NCBI GenBank assembly: GCA_013372555.1
Contig: JAAPAX010000002.1
Span: forward strand, 62,001-126,000
Direction of reading: 5' to 3'
Origin: Elsinoe arachidis
Taxonomy: Eukaryota > Ascomycota > Dothideomycetes > Myriangiales > Elsinoaceae
Length of the DNA: 64,000 nt
Shown here in pieces: positions 36,221 to 47,738 of the stretch (positions are counted from its first letter, which is position 1; the number at the start of each line of letters is the position of its first letter). The notes under the pieces were generated by a model, which ran no database searches, was not told where the DNA came from, and saw only the letters and a program-made list of their open reading frames with translations. A program made the position numbers and the translations under genes.

Positions 36221-36330
36221 CAGGGGTTTTCAGTTCAAACGAGCCACCCCCAGGCTTGGCGTACGCTTCACCGACTTTTAAGCTGCAAATTTTAGTAGCT
36301 AGAGGTCTAGAGAGTATACAGTCGTAATTA
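36221..36330. repeat. Left terminal inverted repeat of the TA element
   Basis: The first ~41 bp pair with the right end with one substitution and one 1-bp indel. After a divergent stretch the similarity resumes (TAGCTAGAGGTCTAGAGAG versus TAGCTAGATGTCTAGATAG on the other strand). Confidence 0.85.
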
Positions 36331-36349
36331 TATAAATATTTGTCATTAT

Positions 36350-38040
36350 TAATTAAAAGTGAAGCTAAAAAAAGATATAATAAAGATAGTATACCTTTAT
36401 ATAAGTGTACAATAGCTAAAAAGCATCTTACTACTCTCCTTTACTACTAGCTAGCTCGTAGTAAGAGGCCTTTAAGAGCTACTTATAAGGCTAATAAGGT
36501 AGTTACTCTACTAGAGGAAGAGGTAGTAGTAGAGTTCTCCTTACTAGCCTTATTACTAGTAGTATTATAGTCTTCTTACTACTCTTCTAGCTCTCTTAGA
36601 GAAATAGATCTAAACTAGTAGAAGCCCCTAAAGCTCTTTCTATAAGCTAGCTAAATACTAATACTCTCCTATTTAACTCTACTAAATATAGACTAAGCTC
36701 TTCTTAAGTGTATTATAGCTAAAGCTACTATAGCCTCTTCTACTACTAACTAACTAAGGTCTTTAATTAAGTAACTACTACTAAGGAGGCTTTCTACCTA
36801 GAGGAGAGTAATAGTAGTAGTAGAAGAGGAGAAGTTAGATAAGGAGCTAGAGTTAGTAGAGAAGATATTAGTAAAGAGAAGAAGATAGTTTATTAAGAGA
36901 GTAGTTACTTAAGAGAAGAAGAAGAAGAAGACTATAGTCTCTACGTAATTACCTTAGATACTAGAGATATAAGAGAATTACTTAGATAACCCCTTTACTA
37001 GCTACTTAGTAGATGTAAAATTAATAGTAAGGCTTAGATTAAAGAAGATAGCTTAAGATAAGTATACCTTTAGCTAGCTAGCTAAAATATTATAGTCTTC
37101 TATATTAGATTAGACAGTAAAGAAGAAGTTAGCTAGCTTAGAGTATAATATTATCCTTCTTAAGGTTAATATAGTTACTCGATATAGTAGCCTAAAAAAA
37201 GACAACTATATAGCCTTTACTATAGTATAGTTAGCTAACTTTAATAGCTTAACTAGTAAGCTAGAGACGTAGGCTTAAGAAAAGTAACTACTCTTAAAGG
37301 CTAGCCTTAGTATAGTAATAAAGAAGATAACTCTAGTACTATTCTCTACTTAAGCCTCTTAGCTATAGTCTCTTTTAACTATACTAATCTCTCGGCTAGT
37401 ACTAATAGTACTACCTTCTATACTATAAGCCTTTTTAAACCTCTTACTAGTAGTAGCTTAGCTATAACCTTCCTCCTCTTTATAGTCTTTTCTAGATCCT
37501 ATACCTTCTTAAGGCTACGCCTTAGTAACTAGCTAATTATATAGTATACTAGTAGTAGTTAATAGTAATTAAGAGCTAGATTTAATATAGTATTAGAAGT
37601 ATATAGATTAGACTTATACGAATTTTAGTAGTAGATACTAGAGAACTATTAAGAGTAAGCACTATAAGCTAGATAGAGCTATAAGGCTTTAATAGAGTAT
37701 TATAATAAGGAGTAATAGCTATAGTGTTAATTAGCTTCCTCTAGTACTTATACTTACTCTTATTAGAAGTAAGTCTCTAAAAAGAGCTACCTTAGAGACT
37801 ACTATTAACTTACCTCGTCCTATACTACTAACACCTCTACTAGCCTATTTAGCTTTACTAGTACTAGTTAACACTATTAATATTACTAACATATACTTAG
37901 AACTATACTATATACTTCTCTAATCCTTACCTTCTTCGAGTAGTATAATTACTACTAATTTCGAGCGATTCTTACCTATTAGTTCTAATACTAATCTAGT
38001 AGAAGTTTTAACTAAATTTTTTAACTAGTTAAAAAGGAAG
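36350..38040 (+). pseudogene. Degraded plus-strand frame in the TA element, unknown protein
   Basis: Reading through RIP stops gives a long Lys/Arg/Gln/Leu-rich sequence with coiled-coil character (EEEKLDKELELVEKILVKRR, KRVVTQEKKKKK) and a C-terminal Ser/Pro-rich part. No DDE motif is seen. It is convergent with the transposase frame at the other end. It may be an accessory protein or captured host sequence; I do not recognise it. Confidence 0.35.
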
Positions 38041-38045
38041 AGAGC
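38041..38045. repeat. Gypsy target-site duplication (left), AGAGC
   Basis: AGAGC precedes the 5' LTR and AGGGC (46037-46041) follows the 3' LTR. They differ by one G-to-A transition, expected from RIP. Confidence 0.75.
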
Positions 38046-38250
38046 TATAACGTAGACTAAGGCCTAACGCCTAGGTAGAGATACGTTATTCTAATATCTC
38101 TCTATCTATACTATATAAAAGATAGTTTTCTAACCTTTCTTCTCTAAGGTTAGAAATTAGTTATTATACTATTATATAGTATATAGTATTCCTTTACTAG
38201 TTCTCCGTCTCTAAGCTATTATATCTGCTCTATCTATATACTCTATTATA
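38046..38250 (+). repeat. 5' LTR of the Gypsy element
   Basis: 205 bp, equal in length to the 3' LTR and nearly identical apart from transitions. Contains a TATATAAAAG box-like stretch. Confidence 0.9.
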
Positions 38251-38299
38251 ATTCTAATTCCTCCTAAACCTTAGTTAAGATAGCCTAGGTCGATAGTCT

Positions 38300-41200
38300 T
38301 AATATATATAGTATAATATAGAGCTAAAGGATCTTCTATAATAGATAGTATACCTACTAACTTAGTAGAAGCTATCTAATTAGAACTACTAGTCTCTAAC
38401 GTATCTAAAGAAGAGCTATATACTATCTAAGTAGAGTTATTATAGCTCTATTAGAATAGAGAGTATACTAAGATCTAAAGAGCTCTTATAGAAGAGTAAG
38501 AAGAGCTAATTAGAAAGAGAACTTATCTTAACTTATATAAAGCTTAGGAAAAGTCTAATAATAAAGAGTAGTTATACTAAGGAAATATTACTAAAGAAAT
38601 ACTAGACTCTATTATCTTAACGAAGATACTTATCTTCTAGATTAACCTCGAGAAGGTATAAAAGCTAGGATCTCTAGAGAAGCTAAAGAGGTATATATAT
38701 CTCGCTAACGTAAAGGTGTTTATCTAATTATACTATACTATCTTCTAAATCTATAAATATATCTACCTTACTAGTAGAGATCGAGCTTAATATATAGCTA
38801 GCTAACTTAATAGATCTCTCGTAGTAATATAGAAGAGTTATATTAATAACGTTAGGTTATAGACTAAGAACTAGAGCTATTTCTAGAACTAGATTAAAGA
38901 CTAGGTTATAGATAGGAGTAATTAATCTCTTAAGTATATCTAATTATTCTATAATAGCACTTAGAGGTTAAACTAATCTATTACTAAGTTTACTTAGTAT
39001 TTAGAGAAGTATACTAAAGAAATTAGTAATACTACTATTAATAAGGCTTAGTTTATAAGCTATCTTATTAATAGTATTAAGCTAGTATATTAGTAGAATT
39101 ATATATTACTTTAAATCTCTCTTAGAGGCAAAGATAAAGTTATCTTCTATTTTATAAGAATCGAGAGTATCTACTAGAGCTAAGATATCTCTAAGATAAT
39201 ATAGATCTCTTACTTCCTTTAGAGATAAGCTAAAGAGAGACTCTTATAAGTTTTAGAATAAAAAGAATAAAGAAAAAAAAAGAATAAGAATTCTATATTT
39301 AGAGTTAATATAATACTAATCTCTTATTACTCTAACCTCTTAGAGGTAAAGTATTATAGATATAGCTAGCTAGGCTATATATGCCTAAACTACCTACGAA
39401 ATAAAGCAAAAAACTAAATACCTTAGCTATAGATCTCGCCTTTATATAGCTAGGAGTATTTAAAAGAGATCTACTACTAAGTTAACTAAGAGCTAATATT
39501 TATCTTAGTTATAAAGGTAGAGTTCTAATAATTAACTATATAGCTATATCTCTTATAGACTTAGAAGCTAATATTTACTTTATTAACTAATACTATATTA
39601 AAGTAAAAGATCTCTACTTATATACTAATAGTATAATAAGGGTTAGGTTATTAGATTAGTATAAAATTTAATTCTATAGATATTATTATCTTATAGTTAA
39701 AGCTATAGACTACTATAGTATTATAAAGGAGATTCGCTAGTGTTTTAAAGTAGTTAAGATAAAGAAGTATAATTTAGTATTAGATTAGACTTAGCTCTTT
39801 AGTATTAACTCTAATATTAACTAGTAGAGCTAGAAGTAGAGATATTACTCTACTAACGCTACTATAGTACTACTAATAGCTAAAGAATTTATAGAGAAGC
39901 TTACTAGTTACTCTCGATATTATATAGTATTCCTAAATATAATTTACAAAGATTATATAATAACGATACTAAGTAGTCTTCTTACCTAGCTCTCTAACCT
40001 TTTAGACATATTTAACAATAAGGAAGCTATAATAATCCTACCTTCTATAGTATATAACTATATAATTAAGCTTATAAAGAGAAAGTAGCTACTATAGAGA
40101 CTAATCTATACTCTTATAGAGATAGAGCTAAGCGCTCTTAGAAAGTATCTAGCTAAGAACCTAAAGTTAGGCCAAATTTGCTACTTTACTAGTTCTATAG
40201 AAGTACTAATTCTCTTTATTCTAAAGACTAATAAGACTCTATATTTCTATATTAACTACCGAGGTCTTAATAATATCTCTATTAAAAATTACTATCTCTT
40301 ACCTCTTATTATAAAGATATTAAACTATATTTAGAGCGCTTAGGTATACTCTAAGATAGACCTTAGAGACGCCTATTACTATATAAGGATTAAGAGTAGA
40401 GATAAGTAGAAGATAGCGTTCTAATATTACTATAGATATTTTAAATACGTAGTTATACTATTTAAGCTCGTAAACGTCTCTACTATCTTTTAGTTATATA
40501 TTAGCTAGTACCTTAATAGCTTAGTTAACTATTACTATATCGTGTATATAGATAATATTCTTATCTACTCTAAAGATCTAGCTTAGTGCTATTAGTATAT
40601 TAGAGAAGTTCTAGAGTAATTATAGAAGTACCTCTTATATATAAAAGCTTTAAAGTACACCTTTAAAGTTAAGGAAGTATAGTTTCTAAAATATATTTTA
40701 GAACTTAAGAGCGTTTCGATAGAGCTCTAATAGGTCTAAGTAATTACTAAATAGTTAGAACCTACCTCCTTAAAAGAACTCTAGATCTTTCTAGACTTTA
40801 CTAATTTCTACTAATAGTTTATTAATAGCTACGTAGAGATAATATAATCTATAATATAATTACTTATAGAGAGTAAGAATAGAAAATAGATAGATCCTTT
40901 CTACTTTACTAACTTAGCTAGATAATCCTTTTAATATCTTAAAGACTACTTTATAATAGCTCTCCTCCTTAGATTCTTTAATAAGAGTAAAGAAATAAGA
41001 ATCTATACTAACTCGTCTAGATTTACTATATTAGGTATTACTATATAGCTATTTAGTAATAGCGAAGCGAAACTAGTATAATAGTACTCTATTATCTACT
41101 ACTCTTAGAAGCTTTAAGAAGCTAAGCTTAATTAGTTAATATATAACTAAGAGCTTCTTACTATCCTTAAGATAGTATACTACTAGTAGTAATATCTCTT

Positions 41201-43370
41201 ATTTATCTCCTTAACTACTACTATCTTTATAGATTATAATAATCTTAAGTACTTTCTTATAACTAAAATACTATTAGCCTAATAGACTTACATTAGCGAA
41301 GAGCTATTATAATATAACATCTAGATTACTTATAACTCTAGTAAAATAAACCTTACTAATAGACTATTAAGGTAGCTAGATCTAGATACTAGTAATAAGT
41401 AAGTTAAGGTTAACTCGTACTTATAGGTCTTAAGAGATCTATATAAGAGACTAGAGAGATATCTTCTTCTTAACGTAGTACTAACTATAGAATAGGTTAA
41501 GATAACTAAAGATATATAGAATAATATACTAGATATAACCTTAGTAACTACCGAGGTATTCTTATCGAGAAGGTAGAGTAATATTAAAATTCCTAGTAGT
41601 GCTAAAGGCTTCTAAAGAGAAGCTATATTAAAAGGTAAGATGTCTAATATAAGTAATAAAGCTAAGATAGCTCTTTATAAAGGTAGAAATAGTAGATCTA
41701 CTCTCTTAGAGTTAGATTTCTATAGCTATTCTCTAGAATACTCTATTATAGAGAGATTATAGAGACTATAGAGAAGCTATATAAGCCTATATAGCCTATA
41801 TACTTCTATAGTAAGCATAGATAGAGTATATAAAGAAGCTTTTCTATAATTACTAGAACTTATAAAGAGACTCTAATAGTAAGACACTATAGTTAAGATA
41901 ACTCTAAGATAACTTAGAGATCTATAGGAGTAGAGAGAGACCTAGAAAGAAGAATAGAGCTATTAAAACAATAGTATTCTACTATTTAAAGGTAAAGTAT
42001 TTATTTCTATAATAAGAATACTTATAATAGAGATTCTATATTAGAATTATAATAACTCTACTATAGGACACCTAGGGGTTAAGAAGACTCTATTTACTCT
42101 AAGGTAAAAGTACTACTAGAAGAGTATAGTAACTAATACTATATAGTATATTAGCTACTATAACGAGTACTAGAGAACGAAAATACCTTAATATTACTCT
42201 TATAAAGAAATATAGGCTTCTAAGCTACCTTCTATAGAAGAGGTTCTCTAGTATTAGTCTATAAATTTTATTACTAACCTTCCTCTAGTAAAGGACTAAT
42301 AGAGCTCTATTACTAATACAATTTTAGTACTTATAGATAGAGTCTTTAAGTATATTAGGTATATACCTATAAGAAAAGATATAGAAGCGAGTAAACTTAC
42401 TAATATTATAGAGAGAGAGATTCTAAGCTATTATAGCTTTCTAATTATATAGATTATAGATAGGAGATTACTATTTAAGTCTAAATTCTAGATATTCCTA
42501 TATTAGAGATAGAAGATATAGTAATAACTATTAATAGTATTTTATTTATAAACTAATAGCGTAATAGAGAGATAGAATTAAATAATTAAATAGTACTTAT
42601 AAGTCTTTATTAACTTCTACTAAGATAATTAGCTATACTAGCTTTATTAGGCTAAATTTACCTATAATAGCTTCTATAGTACGTTACTAGAGGTAAGCCT
42701 ACTTAGGTATATCTATAGAATAATCCTCTATCTCTCTAATAACGTTAAGACTAATACTACTAAGAAGAAGATAGCTCTATAACTACTAAAAGCACTAGCT
42801 ACTAAGGTAAGAGTAAATGCCTTATAGAAGATAAGAAAAGAGCTAGAATAGTACTAGCTTAACGCTATTACCTAGCAAGAGCATTAATATAACAAGAAAT
42901 ACTAGCTAATAAGGTTTAAGAGAGACTAGAAGATAATATTAAGTATAAAGAATCTCTAATCTCTTAGGCTAAAGAAGAAGCTTATATTAAAGTTTATAAG
43001 TCTATTTACTATTATAGAGATAGTAAGCTACTAAGTATATAAGCTTAACCTCTTAGTATATATAAAGTCTATCTATCTAACCTTTTATATATCTCTTCTT
43101 AAGGTATACTAACGAGAAAATAATATTACTCTATCTCTAGTTAAGATCGAGAGTAAAGAAGAGTATAAGGTTAAGGAAGTAGTTAATAAAGACCTTCTTA
43201 GAAGTAAGGTTTACTATAAGGTTCTCTAGAAAGGCTATTTAAAGAAAGAAGCTATCTAGGAGCTAATAGAGTACTTAAGGAACACTATTAAGAAAATTAA
43301 GATCTTTAAAAAGAAGAGTCTATTTCTAAATATAATAGAGTAGTAATAATACTCTAAGAATAAAGTATAG
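38300..43370 (+). pseudogene. Gypsy gag-pol relic
   Basis: Pol relics read through stops: RT with YINYRGLNNISIKNYYLLPL (~40250-40310), KIDLRDAYYYIRI (~40355-40400) and the YVDD-type box now YIDNILIYS (~40540); RNase H traces (~40990-41330); integrase H2C2 region with GHLGVKKTLFTLRQKYY (~42070-42120), core segment FITNLPLVKDQQSS (~42270) and SVIERQNQIIKQYLQVFIN (~42550-42610); and a chromodomain-like C-terminus near 43130-43330. Catalytic Asp to Asn and many TAG/TAA changes fit RIP. The gag part (38.3-39.4 kb) is only weakly recognisable. Confidence 0.8.
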
Positions 43371-45831
43371 AAGGTCTAGAAAAACTAATCTTATACTATA
43401 AAGAGTCTAGAGTAATTAGAGTTTAGTAAGTACTAAATTTAAGAAAAGTAATTTTATATTATAAAGAAATCTATAGAGCTATTAGCTTACTAACGCTCCT
43501 AAAAAGACCTATAGTTATATTATAATAAGTCTATACTATCTAATGCCTTCTTAATTCTACTAGTTAAAAAACTACTTCTTAGATACTTAGGATTATCTAG
43601 CTCTACTTACTTCCTAATAAGAGAGTAATATAGAACTATAATCTAAGACTTGTTATTCTTCTAGTATTAAATTATAGTATCGAAGGCCTACTAGAGCAAT
43701 ATAAGAGTCTAGACTTCTTTCTAGAGAGTAATAGAGTACTAAGGTTAGTTAGTAGCTACTCTAATAGAGAAAGATAAGTATATACAAAGTTATACTCTAT
43801 ATAAAAGTAATAATAATCTTAGTAATAGAGAGGAGTATTTACGTTATTATTATAGATATAGTATAACTAAGCTCTTTCGTAGTTAACATATATAGTAGTC
43901 TATTAATAGATATAGACTTTATACTAATAGTAGTATATTAGCGTTCTAAGGTCGAAAGAGATCTAGAACCTAGACTACTTAAGCTTAGAGCTCTTACTAT
44001 CTCTATTAGAATTATAAGGAAGTTCTATAGTAAATCTAAGATAGTATATTACTCTTATAATAGTGTTATTAGTCTCTAGATCTTTAAAGAATATATAGTA
44101 GCTAGAGTTATAGATCTAATTAGTAGATATATAGTAAGTTATAATACTATCTAATATTATAGTAATAGAGAAGTAAAGAAAAGTATAAAAGAGTTCTATA
44201 GAGAAGAAGGAGAAAGAGTAATAAGATATTATATATATATAGGAGTATCTATTATTAAGACTTGATAATTACGATAGCCTCGATAGCTATAATAATTACT
44301 ATTATTAAAAAAGAGTATAATATACCTTCCTAATAATAATAATAGAGAAGTACTAGTAATAGTACTAAACTATTACTACTTCTACGGAATATAGCAATAT
44401 TACTAGAACGTTACTACTCTAGTAGAAGTATCGCTAGGAGCTATAAAAAGTAGAACTTAGGTAAGGTATAGAGTAAGAAAGTAAAGAACTCTATAAACTC
44501 TAAAAAGTAAGTCTATATATACTAGCTCGAAACTATTATAGCGCTAGAGGAGATATTCTTATATCTAGAAATCTAGAAAATCTTATACTAACTACTACTC
44601 TTTAACTCTATTACTCTTACTATCTCTCTAGATTACTAGCTTTCTAACGTTATAGCGTAGGTATTATACCTAGAGACTAATACTATAGATATAGTAGCTA
44701 AGAGCTTACTTAAGAGCTTATTAGTCTTCTTCTAGTTAGAGAGTAAGGTAGCGAAGTTCTTATAGAATACTAGTAGATTATCGTTAAAGTCTAACTCTTT
44801 TCTCTTTCTCTTCTTCTTAGTAGAGTAGTACTTAGACTTAAGAGTTACAATATATCTTACTATTATAGTATAAGTGTTATAAACGATATTCTTGTTAGTA
44901 AGTATAGTAGGTAAGTTCTTAGCTTTATTATTACGATAGTAAGTATAGATAGTCTTATAAGCCTACTCGGTAGTATTAAGCTTATTACTATAGCACTTAA
45001 GAAACTAGAAGTATTAGTAGAGTCCCGATAGTAAAGTAAGAGTAATTCTATAAAGGAATAGCTATTATAGTAAACGTAATAATACTAGTAGAAGAAGTAC
45101 TAGAGCTACTTCTTAAAGTATCTAGAGTTATTCTAAAAGCAATTAAGATCTAACATTATATAGTTAAGAGCGAGCTTAAGGTAGTTAATATAGAGGCCTT
45201 TAGAAACATTAGAGGCACTATTATAAGGAAGCTCCGATAGTAAATTATTAGTATAAGTAATCTATCTATAGTTATAAATAGAAGTAGATCTAGTAGAGAT
45301 AGAACTTCCTAAAGTAGATATATTAAAAAAAGATTTCTAATAGTAGAGAGTAATTAATAAAACATTAGAGAGATACTAAGAGAGGTTAGTATAAGATATA
45401 GAAGATAGACTAAAAAGACCTACCTTATAAAGGAGTTTAAGAAGAAAGAAAGAAGAAAAAATAAAAGTAGAAAGCTTTTATATATATACTAGCGTACCTA
45501 TTATTCTATTATTCTATTATTATAAATAATAGAAGACTTCTACTCTAATTACTATAAAGAGAATATAAGAGAAATAAGATAGCCTATCTATTAAGTAGGA
45601 TATTATATAGTAAGATAGCTAGGAGATATTACTAAGACGTTATAGTAAAGAAGGAAAGTATATAAAGTTATATATAAAGTTAAAACTAGCTTTCCTTTAT
45701 ATTTCTTATATAATACTAAGAACCTTATATACGGTAAGATAGTAGTCTAAGAGTAGTCTACTCTTTCTCTACTACTAGAGAGTTTTAATAAGAGATAGCT
45801 CTAAGAATAGAACTATAGAGAAAGAGGTAAT
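43371..45831 (-). pseudogene. Region between Gypsy pol and 3' LTR with an antisense degraded frame
   Basis: About 2.5 kb without gypsy pol similarity. On the minus strand, from ~45200 to ~44280, a frame with few stops includes YRNNKAKNLPTILTNKNIVY and a basic stretch STKKKRKRKELDFNDN. I do not recognise it. It may be an extra antisense ORF or another nested fragment. Confidence 0.3.
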
Positions 45832-46036
45832 TATAACATAGACTAAAGCCTAATACCTAGGTAGAGATATATTATTCCGATGTCTCTCTACCTACGCTAT
45901 ATAAAAGGTAGTTTCCTAACCTCTCTCTTCTAAAGTTAGAAATTAGTTATTATACTATTATATAGTATATAGTATTCCTTTACTAGTTCTCCGTCTCTAA
46001 GCTATTATACCTACTCTATCTATATACTCTATTATA
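45832..46036 (+). repeat. 3' LTR of the Gypsy element
   Basis: 205 bp, preceded by the purine-rich AGAGAAAGAGG (polypurine tract). Confidence 0.9.
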
Positions 46037-46041
46037 AGGGC

Positions 46042-47420
46042 CTTTAAAAGGTATATAGCTACTCTTAACGATATAGAGTAGAGATTAAAGAGTAAGAATT
46101 ATAATATTAATAGCCTTAGAGGTATTAATTCTATTCGCTAGAGAGAGAAGTAGTACTTTAATAAAGGCCTTCTAGTATAGATAATTAGTAAGATAAGCTT
46201 CTTTAAGCACTAGCGCCTTTAATAGTAATATTACGCTACTTAGTAGACTAGATAGGCTTCTTAAAGAGGTATAAAATAAGGTAGTAGAAGGACTAAGACT
46301 ATAGTATAGAATTTTTAATCTCTTAGTACTAGTAGATATTAAAGCTAAGTTTAACTTTATAATACTTCTATCTCTTTATACTTGTCTATTTATCTTATGC
46401 TATATCTATAGCTTTTGAAATAGTTTCTAGTGTCCTTCCTATAGTATAACTAAACTACTAATACTAAGAAGTCTTAATATTCGTTAAATTCTATAGCTAA
46501 ATAGTAGTACCTCTTTACTTATGCTTTAAGTACTAAGAATAACTACTTAATAGAGTTAAAATCTAGTAAATATAGTAGTAGATACTTAAGGTAATATTCG
46601 TGTTTAATTATAAGCTTCTTTACCTTATTATAGTAATATATTAAAGCATTATCTATAACTAGAATTAAGCTAGCTAGTAGCTATAGTAGTACTAACTTCC
46701 TTAGCTATTAGATAAAGATATTCTCTATAATAGAGCTATAGTAGATAAGTACTTTATTAAGATATCTATTTATAGTTATTACTAGAAGTATACTCTAGTG
46801 CTTGCTTCTTTGCTTTAGCTAACTATCTATATAGTTAACACTAATAAGTGCCTATCTATATCTCCTCTATATAGTATACTTATTATAAGCTAACTTATTA
46901 ATATAAATAATACTCTTAACTAGCTAACTCTTATAGTATATACTCTAATTACTCCTTAGTACTTTATCTCTGTCTATAGCTACCTTCTTAGCTACCTTCC
47001 TTAACTACCTCTAGCACTTAATAGTTCTCTAGATAGTACTAATAGAGACTAGTATAGTATAGATCTCGAATAGGAAGTCCCTTACCTTATTAAGGTAGGC
47101 TATAGGAATATCGTTAAGGTATAGGATAACTTACTTAGAGTAGTATTAGTATAATAGAGAAGGCTAGAAAGAGCAAGGCTTATATCTTTAAGAGCTAGAG
47201 AGAGTAGCCTTAAGTAGTACTTAATATTAGTAGGTAGATAAGGTACACTAAAGAACTTAATTAATAGCCTTATCCTCCTAATAGTAGAGCGAGTAACCTT
47301 AGTAGTACTATAGATAGTATAGTCTAAATAGTCTTTAGCTAGAAGAAACTTAACATTAGCTAACTTAGCTAGAGTAATTCGATAGTTTACTATAACTATT
47401 ATACCTTTTTTAAGCTTCAA
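46042..47420 (-). pseudogene. Tc1/mariner-type DDE transposase relic
   Basis: The minus-strand frame begins KLKKGIIVIVNYRITLAKLA near 47420, with N-terminal helix-turn-helix-like segments over the first 106 codons. Further on, through RIP stops, come the DDE_3-type features DRDKVLRSN, LILVIDNALIYYNKVKKL (near 46630-46680, second catalytic Asp) and YLLDFNSIK (near 46540-46580, corresponding to the conserved YSPDFNPIE block). The order and spacing match fungal Tc1/mariner transposases. The Gypsy element inserted just beyond its 3' end. Confidence 0.75.
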
Positions 47421-47436
47421 AAATGACTAGATTAAC

Positions 47437-47548
47437 GACAATAACGACTATAATCTATCTAGACATCTAGCTAGCCAAATTTAGTAGTGCAACGTCCAAA
47501 ACGCTGCGCCAAGCCTGGGGGGTGGCTCGTTTGAGCTGAAAACCCCTG
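47437..47548. repeat. Right terminal inverted repeat of the TA element
   Basis: Inverse of 36221-36330. It ends ..GAAAACCCCTG followed by TA at 47549-47550, about 190 bp upstream of the DUF2264 start codon. Confidence 0.85.
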
Positions 47549-47738
47549 TATCGCTGTCTGAGCCGCTCTTTGAACGGGAGGGGTAGACACGTTCACCCCA
47601 CCGGCAAAAGTCCTGGCTAAATTGGTCAATACAGTACAGTCAGGACAGCAACTACTTACCACCGCAGCAGTGGACGAAGGAATATTCAAAGTCGACATGT
47701 GAAGTCCACCAGGGAAGCAAAACGTCATCAAAACCTGG

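Larger units (their letters stand above)
38046..46036 (+). mobile_element. Ty3/gypsy LTR retrotransposon nested in the TA element (7,991 bp, RIP-degraded)
   Basis: Bounded by two 205-bp LTRs (38046-38250, 45832-46036) that begin TATAAC (formerly TG..) and end CTATTATA (formerly ..CA), with 5-bp duplications AGAGC/AGGGC. The plus strand encodes gag- and pol-like relics in the gypsy order RT, RNase H, integrase. About 2.5 kb lie between pol and the 3' LTR. Confidence 0.9.
36221..47548 (-). mobile_element. TA-flanked TIR element (Tc1/mariner type) split by a Ty3/gypsy insertion
   Basis: Both ends start CAGGGGTTTTCAG(T/C)TCAAACGAGCCACC(C)CCCAGGCTTGGCG on opposite strands, preceded by TA on each side (36219-36220, 47549-47550), the Tc1/mariner-pogo target. 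Weaker inverted similarity continues inward for about 110-170 bp. A degraded DDE transposase lies on the minus strand at the right, and another degraded frame on the plus strand at the left. Without the Gypsy insert the element is about 3.3 kb, long for this superfamily. The outer ~70 bp keep normal GC, while the interior is RIP-mutated. Confidence 0.85.

Noticed and set aside
36280..36300. Ends of the TIR element placed at the AT-rich boundary (36287 and 47482)
   Set aside because: The inverted similarity continues outward into normal-GC DNA to CAGGGG, where both sides are flanked by TA, so the true ends are 36221 and 47548.
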